DNA from: Mayfieldus sp963841445
GTDB taxonomy: Bacteria; Actinomycetota; Thermoleophilia; Solirubrobacterales; 70-9
NCBI GenBank assembly: GCA_963841445.1
Contig: CAWJCP010000001.1
Coordinates: forward strand, 1 to 64,000
Reading direction: 5' to 3'
DNA length: 64,000 nucleotides
Shown here piece by piece: positions 1 to 7,775 of the stretch; the stretch's first letter is position 1, and each line of letters opens with the position of its first letter. The position numbers and the translations under genes were made by a program. Under the pieces are notes generated by a model, which was given only the letters and a program-made list of their open reading frames with translations, had not been told where the DNA came from and made no database searches.

Positions 1-2725
1 TCTCGAGGATCTGGCCGATGTTCATGCGGCTCGGGACGCCGAGCGGGTTGAGGATCATGTCGACCGGCGTGCCATCCTCGAGGAACGGCATGTCCTCCTC
101 GGGCACGATCTTCGAGATCACGCCCTTGTTGCCGTGCCGGCCGGCGAGCTTGTCGCCCTCGGCGATCTTGCGCTTGGTGGCCACGTAGACCCGCACCAGG
201 TCGTTGACGCCGGGGGGCAGGTCGTCGCCGTCGTCGCGGCTGAAGGTCAGCACGTCGATGACGACTCCGCCCTCGCCGTGCGGGACCTTCAACGAGGTGT
301 CGCGGACCTCGCGCGCCTTCTCCTTGAAGATCGCGCGGATCAGCTTCTCCTCCGCGGTCAGCTCGGTCTCGCCCTTCGGCGTCACCTTGCCGACCAGCAG
401 GTCGCCGGAGACGACCTCGGCCCCGATCCGGACGATGCCGCGCTCATCGAGGTTGCGCAGGCTCTCCTCGGAGCGGTTCGGGATGTCGCGGGTGATCTCC
501 TCGTCGCCGAGCTTCGTCGTGCGGGCGTCGATCTCGTATTCCTCGATGTGGATCGAGGTCAGCTCGTCGTCCTTGACGAGGCGCTCGGAGAGGATCACCG
601 CGTCCTCGAAGTTGTAGCCCTCCCAGGACATGAACGCGACCAGGCAGTTCTTGCCCAGCGCAATCTCACCGCCGGCGGTCGAGGAGCCGTCGGCGAGCAC
701 GTCGCCCTCCTTGACCTTCTGCCCCGTCGAGACGATCGGGCGCTGGTGGATGATCGTGCCCTGATTGGAGCGCATGTACTTGTGCAGCGGGTACTCGTCC
801 TTCTTCGAGCCGTGCGTGACCACGATGCGCTCCGAGTCAACGTAGCTGACCTCGCCGGCGGCGCCGGCCAGGGTCACGTCGCCGGAGTCGATCGCGGCGC
901 GCTGCTCCATCCCGGTGCCGATCAGCGGCGGCTCCAGCTTCAGGAGGGGAACCGCTTGGCGCTGCATGTTCGAGCCCATCAGCGCCCGGTTTGCGTCGTC
1001 ATGCTCGAGGAACGGAATCAGCGCCGTCGCCACCGACCAGATCTGGGTCGGGGAGACGTCCATCAAGTCGACCTGCTTCGGCGCCGCGGTGACGACCTCG
1101 CCCTCACCCTCGCGGGCGCGGCAGAGGACGCGCGGTCCCTTCAGCTTGTTGGTCTTCAGATCGATCTCGGCGTTCGCCTGCGCGATCAGCTTGTCCTCTT
1201 CCTGGGTCGCGTCGAGGTGGACGATCTTGTTGGTGACCGTCCCGTCCTTGACCACCCGGTAGGGAGTCGTGACGAAGCCGTGCTCGGAGACCTCCGCGTA
1301 GGAGGAGAGTGATCCGATCAGGCCGATGTTCGGGCCCTCCGGCGTCTCGATCGGGCACATCCGCCCGTAGTGGGTTGGGTGCACGTCGCGGACCTCGATC
1401 GGGGCCCGCTCGCGCGTCAGCCCTCCGGCGCCCAGCGCCGAGAGCCGGCGCCGGTGGGTGAGCCCGTCCAGCGAGTTGGTCTGGCTCATGAACTGCGACA
1501 GCTGTGAGGAGCCGAAGAACTCCTTCAGCGCCGCGACCACGGGCCGGATGTTGATGATCGTCTGCGGGGTGATCGCGTCGGAGTCCTCGGTCGTCAGCCG
1601 CTCACGGACGACCCGCTCCATCCGGTAGAGGCCGATCCGGAAGGCCTCCTGGATCAGCTCGCCGACCGTGCGCAGACGCCGGTTGCCGAAGTGCTCGTAC
1701 TCGTCGAGATGGTCGGCGACCGGCTCACGCGGATAGGTGACCGCCTCGGCGGCGTAGTCCTTGATCGGGTTCTCCTCGTCGATCTCCTCGCTGATCCCGA
1801 GGATCTTCGGGAGGCCCACCAACTCCTTGATCAGGGCGATGATGTCGTCGTGGGTCAGGACCCGCGTGTCGAGGTCGATGTCGAGGTCGAGGCGTGCGTT
1901 GAGCTTGTAGCGGCCGACCCGGGTGAGGTCGTAGCGCTTTGGATCGAAGAAGAGCTGCTCGAGCAGCGCCTTGGCGGCATCCACCGAGGGCGGCTCGCCG
2001 GGCCGCTGCTTCTTGAACAGCTCGATCAGCGCGCCCTCGTCGGTCTTGGTCTGCTCGGTGTCGGCGGCAATCGTGTGCTTGATGTAGACCGAGTCGTCGA
2101 ACATCTTCAGCAGCTCTTCGTCGGAGACGTAGCCCATCGCCCGCAGCAGCACGGTGACCGGCAGCTTGCGCTTGCGGTCGATGCGGACGTAGACGCGGCC
2201 CTTCTTGTCGATCTCCAGCTCCAGCCACGACCCGCGGGCGGGCATCAGATTGGCGATGAAGACCTGCTTCTCGTGATCCTTCGGCGCCATCACATAGGCG
2301 CCGGGAGAGCGCACGAGCTGGGTCACGACGACGCGCTCGGTGCCGTTGATGATGAAGGTGCCGCGGTCGGTCATCCAGGGGAAGTCGCCCATGAAGACGG
2401 ACTGCTCGCGGATCTCGCCGGTCTCCTTGTTCTGGAACGCAACGGTCGCCGAGAGCGGCCGCGAGTAGGTCATGTCCTTCTCGCGGCATTCCTCGATCGA
2501 GTGCGGCGGGTCGTCGAACTTGAATTCCCCGAAGACGATCGCGAGGTTCCCGGTGTAGTCCTCGATCGGGGATATGTCGTTGATGGTCTCTCGGAGCAGG
2601 CCCTTCTTCGGATCCGTCAGCTCCTCAAAGGAGCGGCGCTGGATATCGATCAGGTGGGGTACTTCGAGAGGGTTCTGTAGTCGGGAAAAGCTCCTGCGGG
2701 TTACGGGCGCATTGGAACGAGCCAA
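1..2725 (-). CDS. rpoB: RNA polymerase beta subunit, 3'-truncated by window edge
   Basis: This is the catalytic beta subunit of RNA polymerase. The first 908 codons are present, and about 250-300 C-terminal residues lie beyond the left edge. The start is a TTG at 2725, chosen because the N-terminus reads MARSNAPVTRRSFSRLQNP and GAGGAG lies 9 nt upstream. The protrusion/lobe region is recognisable, and the rifampicin-pocket segment begins FFGSSQLSQFM near residue 404. The last visible residues read NPLGVPSRMNIGQILE, a conserved beta-subunit motif. The rifampicin pocket reads MSQTNSLDGLTHRRRLS at residues 413-429. E. coli has Asp516, Asn518, Pro520 and Ser522 where this protein has Ser414, Thr416, Ser418 and Asp420. 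His526 and Ser531 equivalents are kept. It is the last gene visible in the ribosomal-protein block, 170 bp after rplL. Confidence 0.97.
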   Translation of the reverse strand, partial: MARSNAPVTRRSFSRLQNPLEVPHLIDIQRRSFEELTDPKKGLLRETINDISPIEDYTGNLAIVFGEFKFDDPPHSIEECREKDMTYSRPLSATVAFQNKETGEIREQSVFMGDFPWMTDRGTFIINGTERVVVTQLVRSPGAYVMAPKDHEKQVFIANLMPARGSWLELEIDKKGRVYVRIDRKRKLPVTVLLRAMGYVSDEELLKMFDDSVYIKHTIAADTEQTKTDEGALIELFKKQRPGEPPSVDAAKALLEQLFFDPKRYDLTRVGRYKLNARLDLDIDLDTRVLTHDDIIALIKELVGLPKILGISEEIDEENPIKDYAAEAVTYPREPVADHLDEYEHFGNRRLRTVGELIQEAFRIGLYRMERVVRERLTTEDSDAITPQTIINIRPVVAALKEFFGSSQLSQFMSQTNSLDGLTHRRRLSALGAGGLTRERAPIEVRDVHPTHYGRMCPIETPEGPNIGLIGSLSSYAEVSEHGFVTTPYRVVKDGTVTNKIVHLDATQEEDKLIAQANAEIDLKTNKLKGPRVLCRAREGEGEVVTAAPKQVDLMDVSPTQIWSVATALIPFLEHDDANRALMGSNMQRQAVPLLKLEPPLIGTGMEQRAAIDSGDVTLAGAAGEVSYVDSERIVVTHGSKKDEYPLHKYMRSNQGTIIHQRPIVSTGQKVKEGDVLADGSSTAGGEIALGKNCLVAFMSWEGYNFEDAVILSERLVKDDELTSIHIEEYEIDARTTKLGDEEITRDIPNRSEESLRNLDERGIVRIGAEVVSGDLLVGKVTPKGETELTAEEKLIRAIFKEKAREVRDTSLKVPHGEGGVVIDVLTFSRDDGDDLPPGVNDLVRVYVATKRKIAEGDKLAGRHGNKGVISKIVPEEDMPFLEDGTPVDMILNPLGVPSRMNIGQILE

Positions 2726-2831
2726 AGTTGGCGACTCCTCAGAGGATCAGAGGGACGGGTGAACGGCCCAGTTATAGGGACGGTTGTACGGCGCGAATTG
2801 CGGGCAGCAGGGCACAACGGCGCGCGACCGC

Positions 2832-2856
2832 AAAAAATAACACACGGGCCGTGCCT
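2832..2856 (-). terminator. weak terminator or attenuator between rplL and rpoB
   Basis: On the minus strand a short GC hairpin (CACG, loop GCC, CGTG) is followed by a T-rich run, just after rplL and about 110 nt before rpoB. The stem is only 4-5 bp. Partial attenuation between rplL and rpoB is known in E. coli, so a leaky terminator here is plausible but not proven. Confidence 0.35.
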
Positions 2857-2895
2857 ACTTCAAGCCTGCTGTGAAATCGTCGGCTGATTCGTCGA

Positions 2896-3291
2896 TTACT
2901 TGAGCTCGACGGTGGCGCCGGCTTCCTCGAGATCGGCCTTCAACTTATCGCCCTCGTCACGCTCGACGCCTTCCTTGATGGCCTTCGGTGCCTCGTCGAC
3001 CAGGGCCTTCGCCTCCTTGAGGCCGAGCCCGGTCGCCGCGCGCACGACTTTGATCACGGGGACCTTCTGACCGCCGACCTCTGTGAGCACGACGTCCACC
3101 GTGGTCGATTCCTCGCCACCCTCATCGGCGCCGTCGCCGGCCGCAGTGCCCGCGGGCGCCGCCGCCGCAACGGCTGTCGCCGAGACGCCGAACTCCTCTT
3201 CCAGCGCCTTGATGCGCTCGGAGAGCTCGAGAACCGAGATGCTCTTCAGCTCCTCGATCCAGTCCTCGGTGCTGGTTGCCTTCGTTGCCAT
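2896..3291 (-). CDS. rplL: 50S ribosomal protein L7/L12
   Basis: This is the flexible stalk protein of the large ribosomal subunit, which recruits translation GTPases and binds as dimers to L10. It has 131 residues, normal for the family. The N-terminal dimerisation helix (about 1-40) carries ISVLELSERIKALEEEFGVS. An Ala/Gly hinge (about 41-65) follows, and then the C-terminal domain with the VIKVVRAATGLGLKEAKALV signature. Its ATG directly abuts the TAG of rplJ with no gap, so the two are translationally coupled as expected for the L10(L12)n complex. Confidence 0.98.
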   Translation of the reverse strand: MATKATSTEDWIEELKSISVLELSERIKALEEEFGVSATAVAAAAPAGTAAGDGADEGGEESTTVDVVLTEVGGQKVPVIKVVRAATGLGLKEAKALVDEAPKAIKEGVERDEGDKLKADLEEAGATVELK

Positions 3292-4179
3292 CTACTGATC
3301 GTCCTCCTGGTTGCTGTCGTCTGAAGTCTCTTCTTCCGCCGCAGCCTCTTCCGTCGAGGCCCCTTCGGGATCACTGCCCGCCGCTTCCTCAGCTGCGCTT
3401 CCGGGAGCCGCGGGGTCCGTTTGGTCTGCTGAGTCCTCGGTCGGTCCTGTCTCACCTTCGACCGCTTCAGCCTCGGTCGATTCGGACTGCTCGTCCTCCG
3501 GTGGCGGCGCCTCCCCGCTCTCGGCGGGGGCCTCGTGCGCCGCTGTGTCCTCGTCTGAAGTCGCTTCGGCCATTGGCTCCGCTGCCGGCGCCTCCTCGGC
3601 GGCCGCGTCCTCTGCCGCCGCCTCCTTGGCGGGCGCCTCCTCCTCGGCCGGGGCCGCGCCGCTGACCAGCCCCTGGTCGGCGATCGCCTGCAGTTGGATC
3701 GCCAGCCCGCTGATCATCGAGCCGAGCCCGCGGACCAGGCCACTCAGCGGGCTCGCGACCATGCCGGCGAACTGGGCGTTGAGCGCCTCGCGCCCCGGGA
3801 GCCTGGCGATCGCCATGAACTGCTCCTCCGCGAGCACCTCGCCGTCGACGAGGCCGCCCTTGTAGTCGAGCACATCCCAATCTCGATCCAGGGTGGTGAT
3901 CGCCTTCGCGGCCATCGCCACGTCGCCCCGGACGAAGGTCAGCGCTGTCGGCCCTTCGAGCAGCTCGCTCAGCCGCTCGCTGCCGGCCTTCTCGGCGGCG
4001 AGCTTGGTGAGCCGGTTCTTGACCACCCTGAACTCCGCGTCGGCGTCGCGCAGCTTGGCGCGCAGCTCCGCCGCCTGGGGAACGCTGATGCCACGGAAGT
4101 CAATCGCGAAGATCGACTCCGAGGCCTCGATCTGGGCGGCGATCTCCTCTACGGCGGCGATTTTTTCTTCGCGGTTCAG
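3292..4179 (-). CDS. rplJ: 50S ribosomal protein L10 with long acidic C-terminal tail
   Basis: L10 anchors the L7/L12 stalk on 23S rRNA. The start is taken as CTG at 4179, giving MNREEKIAAVEEIAAQIEAS, which matches the usual L10 N-terminus. A GAGGAA Shine-Dalgarno lies about 5 nt upstream, an in-frame TAA lies just before it, and the first in-frame GTG start (4026) would cut 51 conserved residues. The L10 core spans about residues 1-174. A roughly 120-residue tail rich in Glu, Asp, Ala, Ser and Pro follows, making 295 residues against a usual 165-180. The tail has no visible domain. The gene abuts rplL and follows a leader with a terminator-like hairpin. Confidence 0.95.
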   Translation of the reverse strand: MNREEKIAAVEEIAAQIEASESIFAIDFRGISVPQAAELRAKLRDADAEFRVVKNRLTKLAAEKAGSERLSELLEGPTALTFVRGDVAMAAKAITTLDRDWDVLDYKGGLVDGEVLAEEQFMAIARLPGREALNAQFAGMVASPLSGLVRGLGSMISGLAIQLQAIADQGLVSGAAPAEEEAPAKEAAAEDAAAEEAPAAEPMAEATSDEDTAAHEAPAESGEAPPPEDEQSESTEAEAVEGETGPTEDSADQTDPAAPGSAAEEAAGSDPEGASTEEAAAEEETSDDSNQEDDQ

Positions 4180-4230
4180 CTTCGTTCCTCGTTACTCGTC
4201 CTCATTGCTCCGATGCCACCCGGCGCCACT

Positions 4231-4253
4231 AAAAAGCCCGCCGGGAGGCGGGC
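4231..4253 (-). terminator. intrinsic terminator/attenuator hairpin upstream of rplJ
   Basis: On the minus strand GCCCGCC and GGCGGGC form a perfect 7-bp stem around a TCCC loop, followed at once by TTTTT. It sits about 50 nt before the rplJ start and after rplA, so it can both end rplKA transcripts and act as the switch of an L10-controlled leader. Confidence 0.7.
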
Positions 4254-4340
4254 AGAAGACGGCGGGCGTCGATCTGGCTCCACCTGCACCGGGCTTCCGG
4301 GCTCGCGCCCAGCCGGTGGTCTCTGGCGAGCGGTCGATGT
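4254..4340 (-). promoter_or_regulatory. candidate L10 leader (autoregulatory RNA)
   Basis: The minus-strand RNA between rplA and rplJ contains nested pairings: CCACC with GGTGG, CACCGG with CCGGTG, and an inner GGGC-GCGA-GCCC hairpin. Unpaired purine-rich internal segments (AGAGA, GGAAG) lie between them, and the 4231-4253 terminator follows directly. L10 leaders, bound by the L10-L12 complex, lie at exactly this position in many bacteria. The assignment rests on location and fold seen by eye; no covariance model was run. Confidence 0.5.
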
Positions 4341-4406
4341 TAACCGATGTCCGGTGCGCTTTAGCCCCGCATAGCGAGACCAGCCCGCACCGCAGCGTTT
4401 CGTCGG

Positions 4407-5225
4407 TCAGCTCGCGGCTGCTTCGGCGGACTCGGCGGACTTGGCCTCATGCGCCTGCGCGGCCTCGTCGTCGCCGTTCCCGGTCTCGGCGACCGGCTCC
4501 CCGTTTTCGGCGGGCGCCCCACCGACGATGTCGCGCTCACCGGTCTTGCCGGTGTCGACTCTGATGCCGGGGCCCATCGTCGAGGTCAGTGTGCTGGAGA
4601 GGATGTAGCGGCCCTTCGCGGCTGCAGGCTTGGCGCGCACGATCTCATCGATCACCGCTGCGTAGTTCTCGAGTAGCAGGCGCTCGTCGAAGCTCGCCTT
4701 GCCGATCGAGAGGTGGACGATCGCATGGCGGTCGGTTCGGTACTCGATCTTGCCGCTCTTCGACTCACCCACCGCCTTCTCGATGTCGTCGGTGACCGTC
4801 CCGACCTTCGGGTTGGGCATCTTGCCCTGCGGGCCGAGGACGCGGCCTAGCTTTCCTACCACCGGCATCATGTCCGGGGTCGCGATCGCGACGTCGAAGT
4901 CGGTCCAGCCTTCCTCGATGCGCTTCGCGAGGTCGTCGTCGCCGACGAAATCCGCCCCCGCGGCTTCGGCGTCGCGAGCCTTCTGGCCCTTGGCGAATAC
5001 GGCGATCGTCACCTCCTTCCCGAGCCCGTGCGGCAGCGCCAGTGTCCCACGCAGCTGCTCCTCGGCGTGGCGGACGTTTACCCCGAGCCGCACGTGCAAC
5101 TCGACCGTTTCGTCGAACTTCGCGGTCGCGTTGAGCTTGATCAGCCGCACCGCCTCGGCGGGCGGATACTGGCTGGAGCGATCGACCTTCTCGTGGGCAT
5201 CGCGGTAGCGCTTGCCGTGCGCCAT
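4407..5225 (-). CDS. rplA: 50S ribosomal protein L1
   Basis: L1 forms the mobile L1 stalk at the ribosomal E site and is often a translational repressor of its own operon. It has 272 residues. Core motifs are visible: RLGVNVRHAEEQLRGT near 47-62 and MPVVGKLGRVLGPQGKMPNP near 120-139, followed by GTVTDDIEKAV. About 40 residues after the normal end (from about 232) form an Ala/Glu-rich acidic extension, echoing the tail on L10. Its ATG shares one base with the rplK stop (TGATG), so the two genes are coupled. Confidence 0.98.
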   Translation of the reverse strand: MAHGKRYRDAHEKVDRSSQYPPAEAVRLIKLNATAKFDETVELHVRLGVNVRHAEEQLRGTLALPHGLGKEVTIAVFAKGQKARDAEAAGADFVGDDDLAKRIEEGWTDFDVAIATPDMMPVVGKLGRVLGPQGKMPNPKVGTVTDDIEKAVGESKSGKIEYRTDRHAIVHLSIGKASFDERLLLENYAAVIDEIVRAKPAAAKGRYILSSTLTSTMGPGIRVDTGKTGERDIVGGAPAENGEPVAETGNGDDEAAQAHEAKSAESAEAAAS

Positions 5226-5653
5226 CAGCTTCCCTCGACCGTGACGCCCATCGAGCGGGCGGTGCCGGCGATGATCCTCGATGCCGCATCGAGGTCGTTC
5301 GCGTTCAGGTCGGGCATCTTTCGCTCCGCGATCTGGCGGACCTGGCTCATGTTGATCGAGCCGACCTTGTTGACGTGGGGCTCGCCGGAGCCCTTTTCGA
5401 TCCCCGCCGCCTCCTTGATCAGCACGGCGGCCGGCGGGGTCTTGGTGACGAAGTCGAAGGAGCGGTCCTCGAACACCGTGATTTCAACGGGGATGATCGT
5501 CCCGGCGTCGGCCTGCGTGCGCTCGTTGAAGGCCTTGCAGAACTCCATGATGTTGACGTTGTGCTGGCCCAGCGCCGGACCGACCGGGGGCGCGGGGTTG
5601 GCTGCCCCGGCTGGAATCTGCAGCTTGATCTTCGTGTAGACCTTCTTCGCCAT
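5225..5653 (-). CDS. rplK: 50S ribosomal protein L11
   Basis: L11 binds the GTPase-associated region of 23S rRNA. It has 142 residues, the normal length. The N-terminus MAKKVYTKIKLQIPAGAANP and the PPVGPALGQHNVNIMEFCKAFN motif are diagnostic. It normally follows nusG directly, but here a 1.5-kb gene for a secreted RTX protein separates the two, with only 42 nt between that gene's stop and the rplK start. Confidence 0.98.
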   Translation of the reverse strand: MAKKVYTKIKLQIPAGAANPAPPVGPALGQHNVNIMEFCKAFNERTQADAGTIIPVEITVFEDRSFDFVTKTPPAAVLIKEAAGIEKGSGEPHVNKVGSINMSQVRQIAERKMPDLNANDLDAASRIIAGTARSMGVTVEGS

Positions 5654-5695
5654 CGGCGGGCGAGGATAGCGATAAAGGGCGGGGCGCCGGCGGAG

Positions 5696-7186
5696 CTACG
5701 GACAGCTTCGGATGCGGTCCTTGGGGGTGGCCCGGCAGCGATCGCGCCCGCGACCGCCGAAGAGCTTGTCCTTGCCTCGACCACCGGAAAGGCGGTCGCG
5801 CCCACCGCCACCAGCGAGCCTGTCATTGCCGGGCCCGCCCGCGATCCGATCGCGCCCGCCGCCGCCAGCGAGCCTGTCCTTGCCGGCACCACCCTTGATT
5901 CGATCCGGCCCGCCGCTGCCCAGCAGCAGGTCTCGCCCCCCTCCGCCGATCAGCTTGTCGCCGGCGGCGCCGCCCCGCACCGTGTCGGCCCCGCCGCCGG
6001 AGCGAATCGTGTCACGGCCGCCGAGGCCGCAGATCAGATCCTTGCCGGCACCGGAGTCGATCACGTCGGGCCCGGGGGTGCCGACGATCACGTCGCGGGC
6101 CGACGTTCCCTCGATTGGGCCCGGCGCCGGCGCCGGCGGCGCGATCGTCGCGCTCTGACCGAAGCACTTGGGGCGCTGTGCCTTTGCCAGGACCGGCAGC
6201 TCGTCGGCGCCGATGTCGGGGGCGGCGCCCTGGGGCCGCACGTCACCGTCGATGTCGGACCCGTTCACGTATCCGCCGCGGTCGATCGTCCAGGAGCCGG
6301 CGCGCTGATGGACGTCGCCGGCGGCCGGGTCGACCAGCAGCGCCGGGCCAGTGACGTTGCTGTCATAGCCGGGATCCGTGACCGCGGCGTTGGCCAGCTC
6401 CTGCTGGCTGTCGTAGTCAGAGAAGCTGAGCTGGGCGAAGGCGAACGAGCCGCCGGAGCCGCCGTCGGCGATCGCGTCGGCTGCGGTGCCGCTGGCGATC
6501 ACGTTGATCCCCCGCAAGGTCACGCTGCCGGCGCTGCCGTTGCTGCTCGCCTTGACGCCGCCCGACGAGGGACCGGTCGCCACTGCCGTAACGTCCTGGA
6601 TCGTCGCGGCCGCCTCGGTGCCGGCCGAGACGCTGGCGTTGCTGAGCACCGCTGTGCCACCGTTGCCGTTCGAGATGCAGGCGCTCTCCTGCAGCAGTGG
6701 CGGCGCTGCCTGATCGGGGTTAAGGAAGCATCCGATCGCGCCACTGGCGCCGGCGATCGAAACCACTCGCTGGGCCACGACGCCGGGATTGAGGATCACG
6801 CCGATGCCGGGCGCGGACGCCTGCACCTCCACGTCCTCGAGCCTTCCGGAAGTGCCGATCACGAGCGCGACGCCGGCGCTCGAGTCAATCAGCGGCCGCG
6901 CGGACCCCGCCGTGCCGTGCAGATCGATCGCCTTGCTTGCGATCACCGGATCGTTGCCCGTGTCGTAGGTGCCGGACGCGAGGACGACCTCGTCGCCGTC
7001 GACGACAGCGGGAGCCGTGACCGCGGTCTGAATGTCGCACGGGACCGCCTCCGTGCAAGCGGTCCCGGAGCCGCCCGGGGCGGCATATCGGGCTGCGGCC
7101 ACAGCGTCGGCCGCGGCGGACAGGCAAAGCAAGCCGGCCAGGGCAGCGGCCCAAACGCACGTACGCGAGATCGAATGCGACATCAT
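5696..7186 (-). CDS. secreted beta-helix / RTX calcium-binding repeat protein
   Basis: This is a predicted secreted protein of 496 residues. Residues 1-31 are a signal peptide (Arg, then WAAALAGLLCLSAAADAVAA). Residues about 35-340 are Gly/Ala/Val/Ser-rich with short repeated strands (ASGTYD, VEVQASAPGIGVILNPG) typical of right-handed parallel beta-helix surface proteins. Residues about 365-480 carry roughly a dozen RTX-like nonapeptides of the form GGxGxDxhx, which bind calcium in haemolysin-type proteins. Two C-terminal Cys pairs may form disulfides. AGGGGA precedes the ATG pair. It lies inside the nusG-rplK interval on the same strand, 62 nt after nusG, so it may share that transcript. The ligand is unknown. 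The 625-residue reading on the opposite strand is an antisense artefact of GC codon bias. Confidence 0.85.
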   Translation of the reverse strand: MMSHSISRTCVWAAALAGLLCLSAAADAVAAARYAAPGGSGTACTEAVPCDIQTAVTAPAVVDGDEVVLASGTYDTGNDPVIASKAIDLHGTAGSARPLIDSSAGVALVIGTSGRLEDVEVQASAPGIGVILNPGVVAQRVVSIAGASGAIGCFLNPDQAAPPLLQESACISNGNGGTAVLSNASVSAGTEAAATIQDVTAVATGPSSGGVKASSNGSAGSVTLRGINVIASGTAADAIADGGSGGSFAFAQLSFSDYDSQQELANAAVTDPGYDSNVTGPALLVDPAAGDVHQRAGSWTIDRGGYVNGSDIDGDVRPQGAAPDIGADELPVLAKAQRPKCFGQSATIAPPAPAPGPIEGTSARDVIVGTPGPDVIDSGAGKDLICGLGGRDTIRSGGGADTVRGGAAGDKLIGGGGRDLLLGSGGPDRIKGGAGKDRLAGGGGRDRIAGGPGNDRLAGGGGRDRLSGGRGKDKLFGGRGRDRCRATPKDRIRSCP

Positions 7187-7248
7187 TCCCCTGCTCCGAA
7201 GAACACGGGAAAGTCTAGGTCGGACCTAGTCCGAGCCCATCCCCGTTA

Positions 7249-7770
7249 TTAGATCTTCTTGACCTGGTCATAACCGACCTCGACCGGAGTCTCGCGGCCG
7301 AAGATCGAGACAAGGACCTTGAGCTTCGCGGCGTCCTCGTTGATCTCCGCGATCTCACCCGAGAAATCCGAGAGCGGCCCGGAGATGACCTTGACCTGCT
7401 CTCCGATCGAGAACTGAGCCTGGGTGCGAGGCCGCTCCGCCGTCTCGCGATGCAGGAGGCGGTCGACCTCGGGGGCCGATAGCGCGACCGGCTTGTTGCG
7501 CGCGCCGACGAACCCGGTCACCCCGGGTGTGTTCTTGACCAGACCCCAGGCGTCGTCGGACATCTCCATGTTGACGAGCACATAGCCGGGCATGGTGCGC
7601 TTCTCGCTTTGCACCTTCTGCCCGTCCTTGAGCTCGGAGACCTGCTCGGTCGGGACGACAACCTGGCGGACGTGGCGCTCCTGGCCCATCGTCTGAACCC
7701 GATGCTCGAGGTTGTGCTTGACCTTGTTCTCGTGGCCGGAGTATGTGTTTATGACGTACCAGCGATACAT
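7249..7770 (-). CDS. nusG: transcription termination/antitermination factor NusG
   Basis: NusG binds RNA polymerase and couples elongation, pausing and translation. It has 173 residues starting at MYRWYVINTYSGHENKV. A longer in-frame reading adds 43 Arg-rich residues that overlap secE and is rejected. The NGN domain (about 1-110) includes KRTMPGYVLVNMEM. The C-terminal KOW domain reads GEQVKVISGPLSDFSGEIAEI. It is 5 nt downstream of the secE stop, in the conserved rpmG-secE-nusG order. Confidence 0.98.
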   Translation of the reverse strand: MYRWYVINTYSGHENKVKHNLEHRVQTMGQERHVRQVVVPTEQVSELKDGQKVQSEKRTMPGYVLVNMEMSDDAWGLVKNTPGVTGFVGARNKPVALSAPEVDRLLHRETAERPRTQAQFSIGEQVKVISGPLSDFSGEIAEINEDAAKLKVLVSIFGRETPVEVGYDQVKKI

Positions 7771-7775
7771 GGGTC

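Noticed and set aside
134..1312. Long plus-strand reading of 392 codons
   Set aside because: It is antisense to rpoB; GC-rich codon bias suppresses stops in opposing frames.
5700..6100. Regularly spaced repeats resembling a CRISPR array
   Set aside because: The repeats have a 27-nt period, no spacers, and encode RTX nonapeptides.
5375..7252. 625-codon plus-strand reading
   Set aside because: It crosses the rplK and RTX genes in antisense; the minus-strand frames have clear signal peptide, repeats and ribosomal motifs.
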